Shown: positions 8,698 to 17,765, numbered from the stretch's first letter. The stretch is DNA of 46,608 nucleotides from Opitutales bacterium (GCA_007133065.1 SLNJ01000041.1:1-46608), one strand, 5' to 3'. The notes: a model not told the origin generated them from the letters alone. Numbers and translations are program-made.

Positions 8698-10545
8698 ATG
8701 AACGAATCTGAAGAGAACCTGATCCCGGAAACGGCGCCCTTCCGGCCGGAGGAAGTCGCGTGGTTGAACCGATTTCTGCCCGCGCTCAACGCGGAGCAGA
8801 GCGCGTGGCTTGAGGGTTTTCTGACGGGGCAGCGCGCCGGGCGCGCGGGGGAAGCGGTGCCCCGACCGAGCGGATCGGCGCCATCCACCGACGTTGCGTC
8901 CGCACCGTTGCGTATTCTTTACGGCAGCGAGTCGGGGAATGCGGAGGCATTGGCGTTCGCGACGGCCGACCGCGTCAAGAAGGAGGGCTACAAACCCGAA
9001 GTGCTGAGCATGGGCGACATCGGCCCGGAGGGGTTAAAGGAGACCGAAAACCTCCTTGTGATCGTCAGCACGTGGGGCGAGGGCGATCCCCCCGAGCCCG
9101 CGGAAGGCTTCTACGAAGGGTTTATGAATGACCGGGCGCCTTCCCTGAAAGGGGTGCGCTTCTCCGTTTGCGGCCTTGGGGACACGGCCTACGAGGAGTT
9201 CTGCAAGATGGGCAAGGATTTCGACGCGCGGATCGAGGCGCTCGGCGGCGAGCGGGTCGCCCCGCGGGCGGACTGCGACGTCGATTACGAGGAGCCGTAC
9301 GCGGAATGGCTCAAACGGGCGCTCTCCGGCCTGAAGGAGGCCGGTGCTCTCGCGAGTGCCGCGACGGCGAACGGAAACGCTTCCGCCGCCGCGCAACGGC
9401 CCGCGACGGCGCCCGAACCGGTCACGTACGCACGCAGAAACCCATTGGCGGCCGAGTTGACCGAGAAAATCCTGCTCAACGGCGAGGGCTCGCAAAAGGA
9501 AACCATTCACCTTGAATTCGACCTCGGGGACTCGGGGCTGACGTACGAACCGGGCGATTCGCTTGCGGTGATCCCAACCAACGCACCGGAGGTGGTCGAC
9601 GATCTGTTGAAGACCACGAAGCTCGCCGGGGACGAATCGATTTCGCTCAAGGAGGGAAGCCTTCCGCTCCGCCAGGCGCTCACCGAGAAGCTGGACATCA
9701 CCACGCTTACCTTGCAGCTGATGAAGCGCTATGCCGAACTGGCAAAGAATGCGGACCTCGACAAACTCATCGACCCGGACAACAAGGAAAAGCTTCAGAC
9801 ATACCTCTACGGTCGCGAGATCATCGACCTGCTGCACGATTTTCCCGCCAGGGATATGAATGCGGACGCCCTGGCAAGTCTCATGCGCAAGCTCCCCCCG
9901 CGGCTCTACTCGATCGCCTCGAGCCTCAAGGCCCACCCCGGGGAAGTACACCTGACCGTGGCCGTGGTGCGCTATGATGCGCACGGTCGCCGCCGCCAGG
10001 GGGTCTGCTCAACCTATCTGGCCGATCGCCTGGCAACCGGCGAGCGTGCGTCTATCTATCCCTCCCGCAACAAGAACTTCAAGCTTCCGGAAGACCCGGA
10101 TACCCCGATCATCATGGTCGGACCCGGAACCGGGATCGCGCCATTCCGGGCGTTTGTCGAGGAGCGTGTCGCCATCGGCGCCCAGGGGCGCTCGTGGCTC
10201 TTCTTCGGGGACCAACACTACCTCTACGACTTTCTCTACCAGCTCGAGTGGCAGGACCACCTCAAGAAAGGAAACCTCAGCCGCCTCGACGTCGCCTTCT
10301 CCCGCGACCAGCCTGAGAAGATCTATGTGCAGGACCGGATGCTCGAGAACGCCAAAGATCTGTACGCATGGCTCCAGGAGGGAGCGGTTTTTTATGTGTG
10401 CGGCGACGCCACACGTATGGCCGTCGACGTCGACAAGGCCCTCCACACCATCGTCGAGAAGGAAGGCGACATGAGCGGCGACGACGCGGCTGCCTACGTC
10501 AAACAGCTCAAATCCGAAAAACGCTACCTGCGCGACGTGTATTGA
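8698..10545 (+). CDS. cysJ: Sulfite reductase [NADPH] flavoprotein alpha-component (CysJ-like)
   Basis: About 615 residues, the usual CysJ length. Order of domains: a flavodoxin/FMN domain at ~70-215 (RILYGSESGNAEALAFATAD, VSTWGEGDPPEPAEGF), a linker with the FAD-binding insertion, an FAD domain with RLYSIASSLKAHPGEVHLTV and RRQGVCSTYLADRL, and an NADPH domain with MVGPGTGIAPFRAFVEER and FYVCGDATRMAVDVDKAL. It ends in RYLRDVY as CysJ does. It would pass electrons from NADPH through FAD and FMN to a haem/Fe-S partner in the cytoplasm. No cysI-like partner is in the window. ATG 8698 is preferred; an in-frame GTG at 8665 also exists. Neither has a strong ribosome-binding site. Confidence 0.9.
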   Translation: MNESEENLIPETAPFRPEEVAWLNRFLPALNAEQSAWLEGFLTGQRAGRAGEAVPRPSGSAPSTDVASAPLRILYGSESGNAEALAFATADRVKKEGYKPEVLSMGDIGPEGLKETENLLVIVSTWGEGDPPEPAEGFYEGFMNDRAPSLKGVRFSVCGLGDTAYEEFCKMGKDFDARIEALGGERVAPRADCDVDYEEPYAEWLKRALSGLKEAGALASAATANGNASAAAQRPATAPEPVTYARRNPLAAELTEKILLNGEGSQKETIHLEFDLGDSGLTYEPGDSLAVIPTNAPEVVDDLLKTTKLAGDESISLKEGSLPLRQALTEKLDITTLTLQLMKRYAELAKNADLDKLIDPDNKEKLQTYLYGREIIDLLHDFPARDMNADALASLMRKLPPRLYSIASSLKAHPGEVHLTVAVVRYDAHGRRRQGVCSTYLADRLATGERASIYPSRNKNFKLPEDPDTPIIMVGPGTGIAPFRAFVEERVAIGAQGRSWLFFGDQHYLYDFLYQLEWQDHLKKGNLSRLDVAFSRDQPEKIYVQDRMLENAKDLYAWLQEGAVFYVCGDATRMAVDVDKALHTIVEKEGDMSGDDAAAYVKQLKSEKRYLRDVY

Positions 10546-10578
10546 TCCCGCCTCGTCGCGATCGGGCGCGTATCGTGT

Positions 10579-10618
10579 GACAACCATCCCGGTTGTCGGT
10601 CCGATGCATTCGCATCGG
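10579..10618 (+). terminator. Two tandem perfect hairpins downstream of cysJ
   Basis: GACAACC (10579-10585) pairs with GGTTGTC (10591-10597), and CCGATGC (10601-10607) pairs with GCATCGG (10612-10618) around a 4-base loop. Both stems are 7 bp and perfect. There is no U-tract, so this may be an RNA 3'-end structure or a small REP-like element rather than an intrinsic terminator. Confidence 0.35.
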
Positions 10619-10704
10619 CGCGTAGCAGGGCGAGGCGCACAATCGAAATCCGCCACCGGTAGAACGCCCTTGATTCGTGGTTCCCGAGCCGGCACAAAGA
10701 ACCC

Positions 10705-11760
10705 GTGGCAAATTCAAAGATCCGGTTTGGAATCATTGGTGCGGGAGGGATTGCGGCCAAGCTGCACCTCCCCGAGCTCACGGAGATGCGCGCCCGTGCC
10801 GAGGTGACCTTGATCAGCGGCCGGCGGCAGAGCCGCCTCGATGCATTGCGCGCTCAGTTTCCGTTCATTCGGGGCGATACCATCCGTTACGAGGATGTCA
10901 TCGAATCCGACTCGGTCGACGCCGTGATCATCGGCACGCCGCATACCCACCACGTCAACTGGGGGATTGAAGCCCTCAAGGCGGGCAAGCACGTGCTGAT
11001 GCAGAAACCGCTCTGCGCGGACATGGAGGAGGCTAATGCCTTCGTCGCGGCGGCGGATGCCTCCGATCGCACGGTCCTCGTCATGCCGCACTTCGATCCG
11101 CCGGTGTACGCATTCCGCAAGCGCGTCGCGGAGGGTCGCATCGGCACGATCACGGCGGTTCGGGCCCGAACCGCCCACGGCGGGCCGGACGTCTACTACC
11201 GCGAAGTCGCGCAGATCTTCGGAGAACCGGAACCGGAAGACCTCTGGTTTTTCGACTCCAAACAGGCATCGGTCGGCGCCCTTTTCGATATGGGGGTCTA
11301 CGCCGTCGCCAACGTCGTCGCCCACGCCGGCGCGATCAAGACGGTGCAGGCGATCACCGCCACCGTCGACAAACCAACCGACCTGGAGGATTCGGCGGCG
11401 CTCCTCCTCCGGAGCGCATCCGGGGCCATCGCCACCGCCGAGACGAGCTGGTGTGACGGTGCCCGAACCTGGGAGGTCAGCCTGCACGGTACCCACGGCA
11501 AGCTCGTGCAGACCCACGCCGGGCTCTCCGAACACATTCCGCTTGCATTCGACAGTGACCACGCCGAGATCGAGCGCAGATCGTTCGAACCCGGATCCGG
11601 AGTCGGCAACGTCCACGAACACTTCCTGGATTGCATCACCCGAGGCGAGCAACCGCCGCTCTCAAACGCCCGCGCCGCCCGCCACGTCACCGAAATCCTC
11701 CTCGCCGCCCTCGAGTCCGGCCGCAGCGGCAAGACAGTCCGAATCGAGAGCACGCTGTAG
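10705..11760 (+). CDS. Gfo/Idh/MocA family oxidoreductase
   Basis: 351 residues starting at GTG. The Rossmann motif FGIIGAGGIAAKLHLPEL opens the protein. The conserved family segments follow: AVIIGTPHTHHVNWGIEALK, then AGKHVLMQKPLCADMEEANA, which contains the catalytic-site Lys of the EKP-type motif (here QKP), and ASVGALFDMGVYAVANVV in the C-terminal alpha/beta domain. Members are NAD(P)-dependent dehydrogenases of sugars, inositols or their lactones; the substrate cannot be deduced. It has no close partner gene and is followed by a convergent small gene. Two other members of this superfamily occur in the window (27855 and 34311); they are clearly diverged from this one. Confidence 0.88.
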   Translation: MANSKIRFGIIGAGGIAAKLHLPELTEMRARAEVTLISGRRQSRLDALRAQFPFIRGDTIRYEDVIESDSVDAVIIGTPHTHHVNWGIEALKAGKHVLMQKPLCADMEEANAFVAAADASDRTVLVMPHFDPPVYAFRKRVAEGRIGTITAVRARTAHGGPDVYYREVAQIFGEPEPEDLWFFDSKQASVGALFDMGVYAVANVVAHAGAIKTVQAITATVDKPTDLEDSAALLLRSASGAIATAETSWCDGARTWEVSLHGTHGKLVQTHAGLSEHIPLAFDSDHAEIERRSFEPGSGVGNVHEHFLDCITRGEQPPLSNARAARHVTEILLAALESGRSGKTVRIESTL

Positions 11761-11809
11761 CGACACGCGGTGGTCTCCCCCGGTACGAAAGCGGTGGGTT
11801 GAACCGCCG

Positions 11810-12274
11810 TCACCCCTTCGGACTCCATCCGAAGTACCCGTTCGCACGGATCAGCTTCGCGACCGCCTCCGGCACCGAGTCTGTCCAGGAGTCGTCCCCT
11901 TCGTGAATCTTTTCCAGGATCGCGCGCGAATAGATGTGGGTCAGCTCCGCATCGCCACACGGAATCGACTCGATGTACCCGTTGTGGATCTCGAGTAGAT
12001 TGTTGACGCCCATCGCGATCCCGATGGGCTCTTCAGTGTAGCGTCGAAAATAGGTCACGAGCCGGTAGTACTCCGGGTAGTTCGAAATCAGCACCGGATA
12101 GTCGAGAGCCGCGAGCGTCTCAATCCGGTCGAGAAAGTCCGCCGGCGCAGCATCCCGGTCGCTGCGGCCGGATTCGAGCAGGTGGTTGACCGTCAGCTCG
12201 GTGAGCACGACCGCCCCGTGCTCCGGCGCGCGCCCCCGCAGTGGCAATGTTCTGCCCTTGTATAGGGTTTTCAT
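11810..12274 (-). CDS. Small protein resembling the C-terminal part of NMN-adenylyltransferase-like proteins
   Basis: 154 residues; no confident function. ATG 12274 is preferred to the upstream GTG (12286) because a GAGGT lies 5 bases before it. The segment ALDYPVLISNYPEYYRLVTY, followed by FRRYTEEPIGIAMGVNNLLE, resembles the C-terminal region of a ~480-residue family often annotated as nicotinate/NMN adenylyltransferase or, wrongly, TonB-dependent receptor; this is recollection, not a search. Here the N-terminal two thirds of that family are absent, yet the ORF has its own start and ribosome-binding site, so it is either a short free-standing version or a truncated gene. It is divergent from the secreted protein at 12364. 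Confidence 0.6.
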   Translation of the reverse strand: MKTLYKGRTLPLRGRAPEHGAVVLTELTVNHLLESGRSDRDAAPADFLDRIETLAALDYPVLISNYPEYYRLVTYFRRYTEEPIGIAMGVNNLLEIHNGYIESIPCGDAELTHIYSRAILEKIHEGDDSWTDSVPEAVAKLIRANGYFGWSPKG

Positions 12275-12363
12275 TTTATACCTCACAGGCGCACACCACG
12301 AACCCCAAATAGAGGGTCCGATTGAGATGGAACTACCGTTTGGAGTGGCGTAGGATTCCGACC

Positions 12364-13659
12364 ATGATAACCGTAACCATTTGGATGAGTCTTGCGGGAT
12401 CGATGATCTCCGCAGCCGAACCGCCCGGCCCCCTTCCGCCGATCGAATCGGTGACGATCGGGGCGCAACGCGAGATTCGGGTGAACGGGGAGCCGTTTCT
12501 CCCGATCATGTCATGGGCGCAAGCACCCTCCAGTTTCCGCGAATTCCGAGCGCATCACTTCAACACGTTCATGGGAATGCAATCGGGTGTGATGCCCGCA
12601 AATCAGGCCGACGCCGCGCGCGATGCCGGCGGATACGCGGTTGCCGAGTTCGGCATCGGGGCCGAAGAGGCGATCGACCACCCGTACCTGCTGGCCTGGT
12701 CGCAGCGCGACGAGCCCGACATGCCCCGGCGCCGGGAGCAGACCGCCACGCCCGACGCAATCGAGTCCGCCCGAGAATCCGACGGCGCACGGTTTCAACC
12801 GAAAGTCGCGCCCTCGGTCACGGCGGAGATCTACCGGAACGCACGGAAGACCGATCCCTCGCGCCCGGTCTTCGTCACGTTCACCGGGCACTTCTCAGAG
12901 CAGATTCGCTCGCACTACAACGCCACCCAGCAGGCGGAGCTCTACACGCAATTCGCTCAACACGCCGACGTCCTCGGCTTCGACATCTACCCGATCTACG
13001 GTCATGGGCGGCCCGGGTGGCTGAATCACCCGGCGCATGCCGCCCGCCAGCTCGTCCGCCTCGGGGAGAATCGCAAGCCGGTGTACGCATGGATCGAGAC
13101 CAGCAAGGGCAGCCGGTGGATGACCTACGAAAATCAACCGGATGTGCTGCCGGAGCACACGCGTTTCCAGGTCTGGGGGGTCCTGATCCGCGGGGCCACA
13201 GCGATCGGATACTTCACGCACGCGTGGCAGCCGACCTTCCGCGAGTTTGCCGCCGAGCCGGAGATGCGCCAGGAACTCGCACGTTTGAACGCCCGGCTCA
13301 CGCGCCTCGCCCCGGCAATCCTCGCACCGCCCGCCGACCGCGACATCCGCATGCGCATCGGCGACGGCCTGCACTGCCACTTCAAGACCACCGAACACGA
13401 CGGGCATCTGTACATCTTTGCTCAGAACATCGACCTCGGTCCCGGCGCCGCGGATCTCGGACAGTTCGATCCCATCAGCCCGCGCGCCGGTGCCGCGACC
13501 TTCCATGTGCCGGGACTCTCCGCCGGGAGCACGGTCGAGGTGATCGACGAGGATCGCACGATCGCAGCCGGCAACGGCCGGTTCGAGGATCGATTCGAAC
13601 CGCTTTCCGAGCATATCTACCGCATCCCGATCCGGGAGCTGTCACAATCCCTGGATTGA
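12364..13659 (+). CDS. Secreted TIM-barrel glycosidase-like protein of unknown specificity
   Basis: 431 residues from ATG 12364, preceded by TAGGA eight bases upstream; the in-frame TTG at 12322 is less likely. A signal peptide is clear (MITVTIWMSLAGSMISAA, cleavage likely before EPP). The mature part begins with a short beta domain (IRVNGEPFLPIMSWAQAP), typical of glycoside hydrolase-like barrels. WSQRDEPDM (Glu117) and YAWIETSKGS (Glu245) at strand ends are placed like the acid/base and nucleophile of clan GH-A enzymes. VLGFDIYPIYGHGRPGW and QVWGVLIRGATAIGYFTHAW further support the barrel. I cannot name a family; substrate unknown. Confidence 0.7.
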   Translation: MITVTIWMSLAGSMISAAEPPGPLPPIESVTIGAQREIRVNGEPFLPIMSWAQAPSSFREFRAHHFNTFMGMQSGVMPANQADAARDAGGYAVAEFGIGAEEAIDHPYLLAWSQRDEPDMPRRREQTATPDAIESARESDGARFQPKVAPSVTAEIYRNARKTDPSRPVFVTFTGHFSEQIRSHYNATQQAELYTQFAQHADVLGFDIYPIYGHGRPGWLNHPAHAARQLVRLGENRKPVYAWIETSKGSRWMTYENQPDVLPEHTRFQVWGVLIRGATAIGYFTHAWQPTFREFAAEPEMRQELARLNARLTRLAPAILAPPADRDIRMRIGDGLHCHFKTTEHDGHLYIFAQNIDLGPGAADLGQFDPISPRAGAATFHVPGLSAGSTVEVIDEDRTIAAGNGRFEDRFEPLSEHIYRIPIRELSQSLD

Positions 13660-13713
13660 GATGACCGGTGGTACCGTCCGGGCTTCGGACCCGTTCCCGC
13701 TCTCCCGTCACCC

Positions 13714-14664
13714 ATGAGCGCACGGATCACTTTCCCACATTTCTGCCTGATCATGCTGATGGTCCTCATCTGGGCCGGCAATATGACGGCGATCCGCGTC
13801 CTCGTGACACACGACGTGGGACCGGTCACCGCTGCAGCGCTCCGATTCAGCCTGGCGCTCACCGCGATTCTCGGATGGGCGCGATTGCGCAACGAGCGCG
13901 TCCGGATCGAATTCCGGGAGTTCGTACATTTCGTCCCGCTGGTCGCGCTCTTCGTCGTGCAGATCCTGCTCTTCAACGTGGCGTCGATGTACACCGACTC
14001 CGGCCGCGTCGGCGTCATCCTGTACACGAATCCGTTCTGGGTGATGGTCGCATCCGGCTTCATCTTTTCCGACGACCGGCATACCGTCAAAGGCGTCCTC
14101 GGATCGCTCGTCGCCATGGCCGGCGTGACCGCGGTCTTCTGGGAAAGTTTTACCGGTGCGCACGCCTCGCTCCTCGGCGACTCCCTCGTCCTCCTATCCG
14201 CGCTCTGCCTGGCGGGCATTCTTGTCTACGTCCGGGTACTCATGAAGAAGGGTTTTCAACCGATGCAGATTCTCACGGGCCAAATGGTCGGCGCCATCCC
14301 GTTCTTCATCGCGATGGCGCTCCTGTTTGAATTCCCCCTCCGCTTCCCGCTCACACCGGTCAACCTCGCGGCCATCCTCTACCAAGGCCTGCTCGTAGGC
14401 GGTGTCGCATTCATCATCTACCAGCAGATGAACCGCATCTACCGACCATCCCAGCTCTCGTCCTACTTCTTCCTCGTGCCGTTCTTCGCCGTCGCGTACG
14501 GAGCCGTGCTGCTGAAGGAGCCGGTCACACCGGGCCTGGTGATCGGAATGGTCTTCATCTGTTCGGGTATCTTCCTCACCAACACCGCACCCGGCGCCCA
14601 ACCGGATGCCGCCACTCCCCAGGCCCCGCCCGCAGGCAACAACAAACCGGATCGCCCGGCCTGA
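13714..14664 (+). CDS. EamA/DMT family membrane transporter
   Basis: 316 residues with about ten hydrophobic segments in two tandem EamA halves. The first helix carries the signature LIWAGNMTAIRVLV and the second half has LVGGVAFIIYQQMNRIY. A Pro/Ala-rich cytoplasmic tail (APGAQPDAATPQAPPAG) ends the protein. Drug/metabolite transporters of this type usually export amino acids or other metabolites, or take up small solutes; the ligand is unknown. It lies between glycosidase genes on the same strand and is the only small-solute transporter recognised in the window, but there is no direct evidence that it carries a sugar. Confidence 0.88.
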   Translation: MSARITFPHFCLIMLMVLIWAGNMTAIRVLVTHDVGPVTAAALRFSLALTAILGWARLRNERVRIEFREFVHFVPLVALFVVQILLFNVASMYTDSGRVGVILYTNPFWVMVASGFIFSDDRHTVKGVLGSLVAMAGVTAVFWESFTGAHASLLGDSLVLLSALCLAGILVYVRVLMKKGFQPMQILTGQMVGAIPFFIAMALLFEFPLRFPLTPVNLAAILYQGLLVGGVAFIIYQQMNRIYRPSQLSSYFFLVPFFAVAYGAVLLKEPVTPGLVIGMVFICSGIFLTNTAPGAQPDAATPQAPPAGNNKPDRPA

Positions 14665-14741
14665 CACCCGTCGACGAAGGCCGGACGCCAGTCGACGACT
14701 TTTCCATTCACAACGACCGCGAAATACGTCAGCGTTATGGG

Positions 14742-16295
14742 ATGGCATCGTATACACCGTTAGACGCCCGGCCGTGGCGCGAAGTGGAGATCACACTGGA
14801 AGCGGACGCCTCTGTTTCCAATCCGTACACCGAAGTCGAGGCCTGGGCGGATTTCCGGCACGAGAGTGGCCGGACGCTGCGCCGGCCGGCGTTCTGGGAC
14901 GGGGGGCGGACCTGGCGAATCCGGTTTGCCCCGCCGGAACCGGCCGGAACGTGGACCTGGGAGAGCGGCGCGAACGCCGCCGGCCAGGCGCTCGCCGGCC
15001 GCGCGGGACGCATCCGGGTCGAACCGCCCGCACAACCCGAGGAGCACCGGTTCTACCGGCACGGGTTCTGGCGGATGTCGCCGGGTAAACGAAACGTCGT
15101 GCACGCGGACGGCACGGCGGCGATCATCGTCGGCGACACGGCCTGGGCGCTCCCGTGGCGGGCGACGCCCGACCAGTGCAGCCGGTACGCGCAATTCCGG
15201 CGCGAGCAGGGGTTCAACGCGGCGCTGCTCATGACGGTGCAACCGGACATGAAGGCCGAGGGACCGCGGGATCGCACGAAGGACCTCGGATTTGCCGTCG
15301 GTTTCGAAGACCTCTCCGAGGGACACCTGAACGAGCCGAATCCGGAATACTTCCGGGAGTTCGACGAGCTGGTGGCGATTCTGGTCGCGCATGAAATCGT
15401 GCCGGTCTTTCAGCCGGTGTTCCACGGGTACGGGTGGAAGGGATTGAAGACCGCCGGCGGTCGGGTGCCGGCGGAAGAGTACGCGCGCTACTGCCGGTAC
15501 CTGGTTGCCCGGTACGGGGCGCGACCGGCGATCTACCTGGTCGGAGGGGACGGCAAAGGGACGGATCCAGGGATCGATCTCGGTGGCCGCGAGGTCGAGG
15601 CGTGGGACGGCTACGAGCAGCCGGCCGGGATCCACTACTGCCCCCACGCGACCAACCGCGCGTGCCAGGACCGGGAGTGGCTGGACTTCCAGTGGTGCCA
15701 GACCGGCCACAGCGGGGAGCACCTGCCGGAGCGGGTCGCGGATATGTGGCGCAACGAACCGATCAAGGGCGTCGCCAACGGCGAGCCGAGCTACGAGCGA
15801 ATGACCGGGTCCGACGCCGCGAGCGGCTGGTGGCAGGGCCACGAGGCGTGGTGCAACCTCTGCGCCGGCGGCACGATGGGGGTCTTTTACGGCGCAGGGA
15901 GTCTCTGGCAGTGGAAGCTACATCCCGGCGAACCGGGTCACGCGGATTGGTGCTGCGACCCGGGGGCCGGATGGGAGGAGGCCCTCGGATTCGAGGGCGC
16001 CCGGTACGTCGGCATCGTCGGCGAGATCCTCCGTGATCTCCCATTCGCCGATATGGCCCCGACCTGGGATTATACACTCGGGGGACGCGGCCTCGCGGTT
16101 CCGGATCGCTTCTTCCTGACCTACATGGAGGGGCGCCGGAGCAACCGGATTCTCGACTCGCGCGTCCCGCCTCACTACCGCGCCTACAACCCGAAAACCG
16201 GAGAACTCGTCGAGACCGGCGAGCTGCCCGACGGGGGCGGGGAAATCCGGAACGACACCGACGAACCCCGGGTTTACATCTTCGTCGCCGAATAG
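14742..16295 (+). CDS. DUF5060/DUF4038 glycoside hydrolase, apiosidase-like (GH140 type)
   Basis: 517 residues. An N-terminal DUF5060 beta-sandwich (PWREVEITLEADASVSNPYT, FAPPEPAGTWTWES) precedes a DUF4038 barrel opening with AIIVGDTAWALPWRATPDQC and REQGFNAALLMTVQPDM. The two catalytic positions known for GH140 apiosidases are well conserved: IYLVGGDGKG with Asp270, and VANGEPSYERM with Glu348. A small C-terminal beta domain (YRAYNPKTGELVETGELPDG) completes the fold. GH140 enzymes release D-apiose from apiosyl-galacturonate of rhamnogalacturonan II; the presence of D-apiose catabolic genes about 5 kb downstream supports this role here. No signal peptide is seen. Two sulfatases follow on the same strand. 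Confidence 0.8.
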   Translation: MASYTPLDARPWREVEITLEADASVSNPYTEVEAWADFRHESGRTLRRPAFWDGGRTWRIRFAPPEPAGTWTWESGANAAGQALAGRAGRIRVEPPAQPEEHRFYRHGFWRMSPGKRNVVHADGTAAIIVGDTAWALPWRATPDQCSRYAQFRREQGFNAALLMTVQPDMKAEGPRDRTKDLGFAVGFEDLSEGHLNEPNPEYFREFDELVAILVAHEIVPVFQPVFHGYGWKGLKTAGGRVPAEEYARYCRYLVARYGARPAIYLVGGDGKGTDPGIDLGGREVEAWDGYEQPAGIHYCPHATNRACQDREWLDFQWCQTGHSGEHLPERVADMWRNEPIKGVANGEPSYERMTGSDAASGWWQGHEAWCNLCAGGTMGVFYGAGSLWQWKLHPGEPGHADWCCDPGAGWEEALGFEGARYVGIVGEILRDLPFADMAPTWDYTLGGRGLAVPDRFFLTYMEGRRSNRILDSRVPPHYRAYNPKTGELVETGELPDGGGEIRNDTDEPRVYIFVAE

Positions 16296-16364
16296 AGATA
16301 ATCGGAAGCGGCTGCAAATGAGGAGTGGTTGGACAATCGTGATCCGGCAGGCAAGGATGAATCC

Positions 16365-17765
16365 ATGACACGCCCGAATATCCTCTTTCTGATGAGCGAC
16401 GAGCACCGGGCGGACGTGACAGGCTACGAGGGAAACCGCGTCATTCGCACCCCCTTCCTCAACGAGCTTGCAGCGACCGGCGTGGTGTTCCGCAACGCAT
16501 ATGCTCCATCGCCGATCTGCATTCCCGGCCGCCAGGCAATGATGGCGGGCCAGTTGCCGCGGACGTGCGGGTGCGAGCGGTTCGGCGAGGATCTGGCTCC
16601 CGGGTATATGACCTTTGCCCGCCGGTTCAGCCAGTTCGCATACGCGACGCTCTGCGCCGGTAAGCTCCACCACACTGGCGTCGACCAGATGCAGGGGTGG
16701 ACGGAACGGGTCGCGGCGGACGCGCGCGTCGACGCCCGCCACATCGAAGGTCGGGACGAGGCGTCGTTCGCCGCCCTCGAAGCGCCGCCCAGGGGATGGA
16801 AATGGTCCGACGCGGAAGAGGTCCAGAAGGCGCGCCACGACACCGCCAGCCAGAACCAGACGCGCGACCGGTTCGCCCTGGAGGCGGCGCAGGAGGCCGC
16901 GCGCAAGTACTTTGTCGACATGACGCTGGATCGAGCGACTCCGGATCGGTCACTCCTGCTCAAGCTCAGCCTGATCCAGCCACACTACCCGTACGTGACC
17001 GAGCCGGAGCGGATGCTATATTACTTCAACCGGGTGACGCCGTATTTGGACGAGCCGGTGTTCGACCACCCCTTTCTGTCGACCCGCCAGGTGCGACCGG
17101 GCGTCGACGCGACCGAGCGCGAGATTCGCCGCGCCACGGCGGCCTACTACGGCATGGTGGAGTCGGTCGATGCGCACTGCGCCGGAATCGCGCGAACCCT
17201 GGAGCAGATCGGACAGAATCTGGACGACTGGATCATCGTGTACGTTTCGGATCACGGGGAAATGCTCGGGGAGCACGGGGTCTGGGAGAAACAGAAGTTC
17301 TTCGAGGGGAGCGCACGCGTGCCGCTGATTATCCGCTGGCCGGCGCGGTTCGAGCCGCGGGTCGTCGAGGAGAACGTCAACCTCTGCGACCTGTTCGCCA
17401 CCCTGTGCGAACTGGCGGACATTCCGCTCCCGGAGACGGAGCGCGGACTCGACAGCCGCAGCTTGGTCCCGTTGATGAGCGGCGACACGCGGAAGTGGCA
17501 CGAGCGCTACCATAACGAAACCGTCAGTCAGTTCCGGGGAACGAACCTGATGATCAAACGCGGCGACCTCAAATATCACAGCTACGACCCGGATCTGCCC
17601 GAGGTGCTGTTCGATCTCGCTACGGACCCGGCGGAGCGGCGGAATTGCATCGATGATCCCGCATACGCCGGGGCCGTCGAAACGTTCCGGCGCAGGCGGG
17701 CCGAACTGGGATTCGGTCCGCAGGCCGACCCGGATTACCGGAATGCCGGATACGGTGCCTCATAG
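16365..17765 (+). CDS. Sulfatase (choline-sulfatase/arylsulfatase-like)
   Basis: 466 residues. ATG 16365 is fixed by AAGGA seven bases upstream; an in-frame TTG at 16329 is not needed. Features of type I sulfatases: NILFLMSDEHRADVTGYEGN with the metal-binding Asp, the formylglycine site C-I-P-G-R with Cys52, an HTGV/GKLHH metal-side segment, SLIQPHYPYV, and YVSDHGEMLGEHG near residue 300. The C terminus has LFDLATDPAERRN. The Cys would need oxidation by a formylglycine-generating or radical-SAM maturase, which is not in this window. Substrate unknown; the neighbouring apiosidase-like glycosidase suggests a sulfated glycan. No signal peptide is visible. Confidence 0.92.
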   Translation: MTRPNILFLMSDEHRADVTGYEGNRVIRTPFLNELAATGVVFRNAYAPSPICIPGRQAMMAGQLPRTCGCERFGEDLAPGYMTFARRFSQFAYATLCAGKLHHTGVDQMQGWTERVAADARVDARHIEGRDEASFAALEAPPRGWKWSDAEEVQKARHDTASQNQTRDRFALEAAQEAARKYFVDMTLDRATPDRSLLLKLSLIQPHYPYVTEPERMLYYFNRVTPYLDEPVFDHPFLSTRQVRPGVDATEREIRRATAAYYGMVESVDAHCAGIARTLEQIGQNLDDWIIVYVSDHGEMLGEHGVWEKQKFFEGSARVPLIIRWPARFEPRVVEENVNLCDLFATLCELADIPLPETERGLDSRSLVPLMSGDTRKWHERYHNETVSQFRGTNLMIKRGDLKYHSYDPDLPEVLFDLATDPAERRNCIDDPAYAGAVETFRRRRAELGFGPQADPDYRNAGYGAS

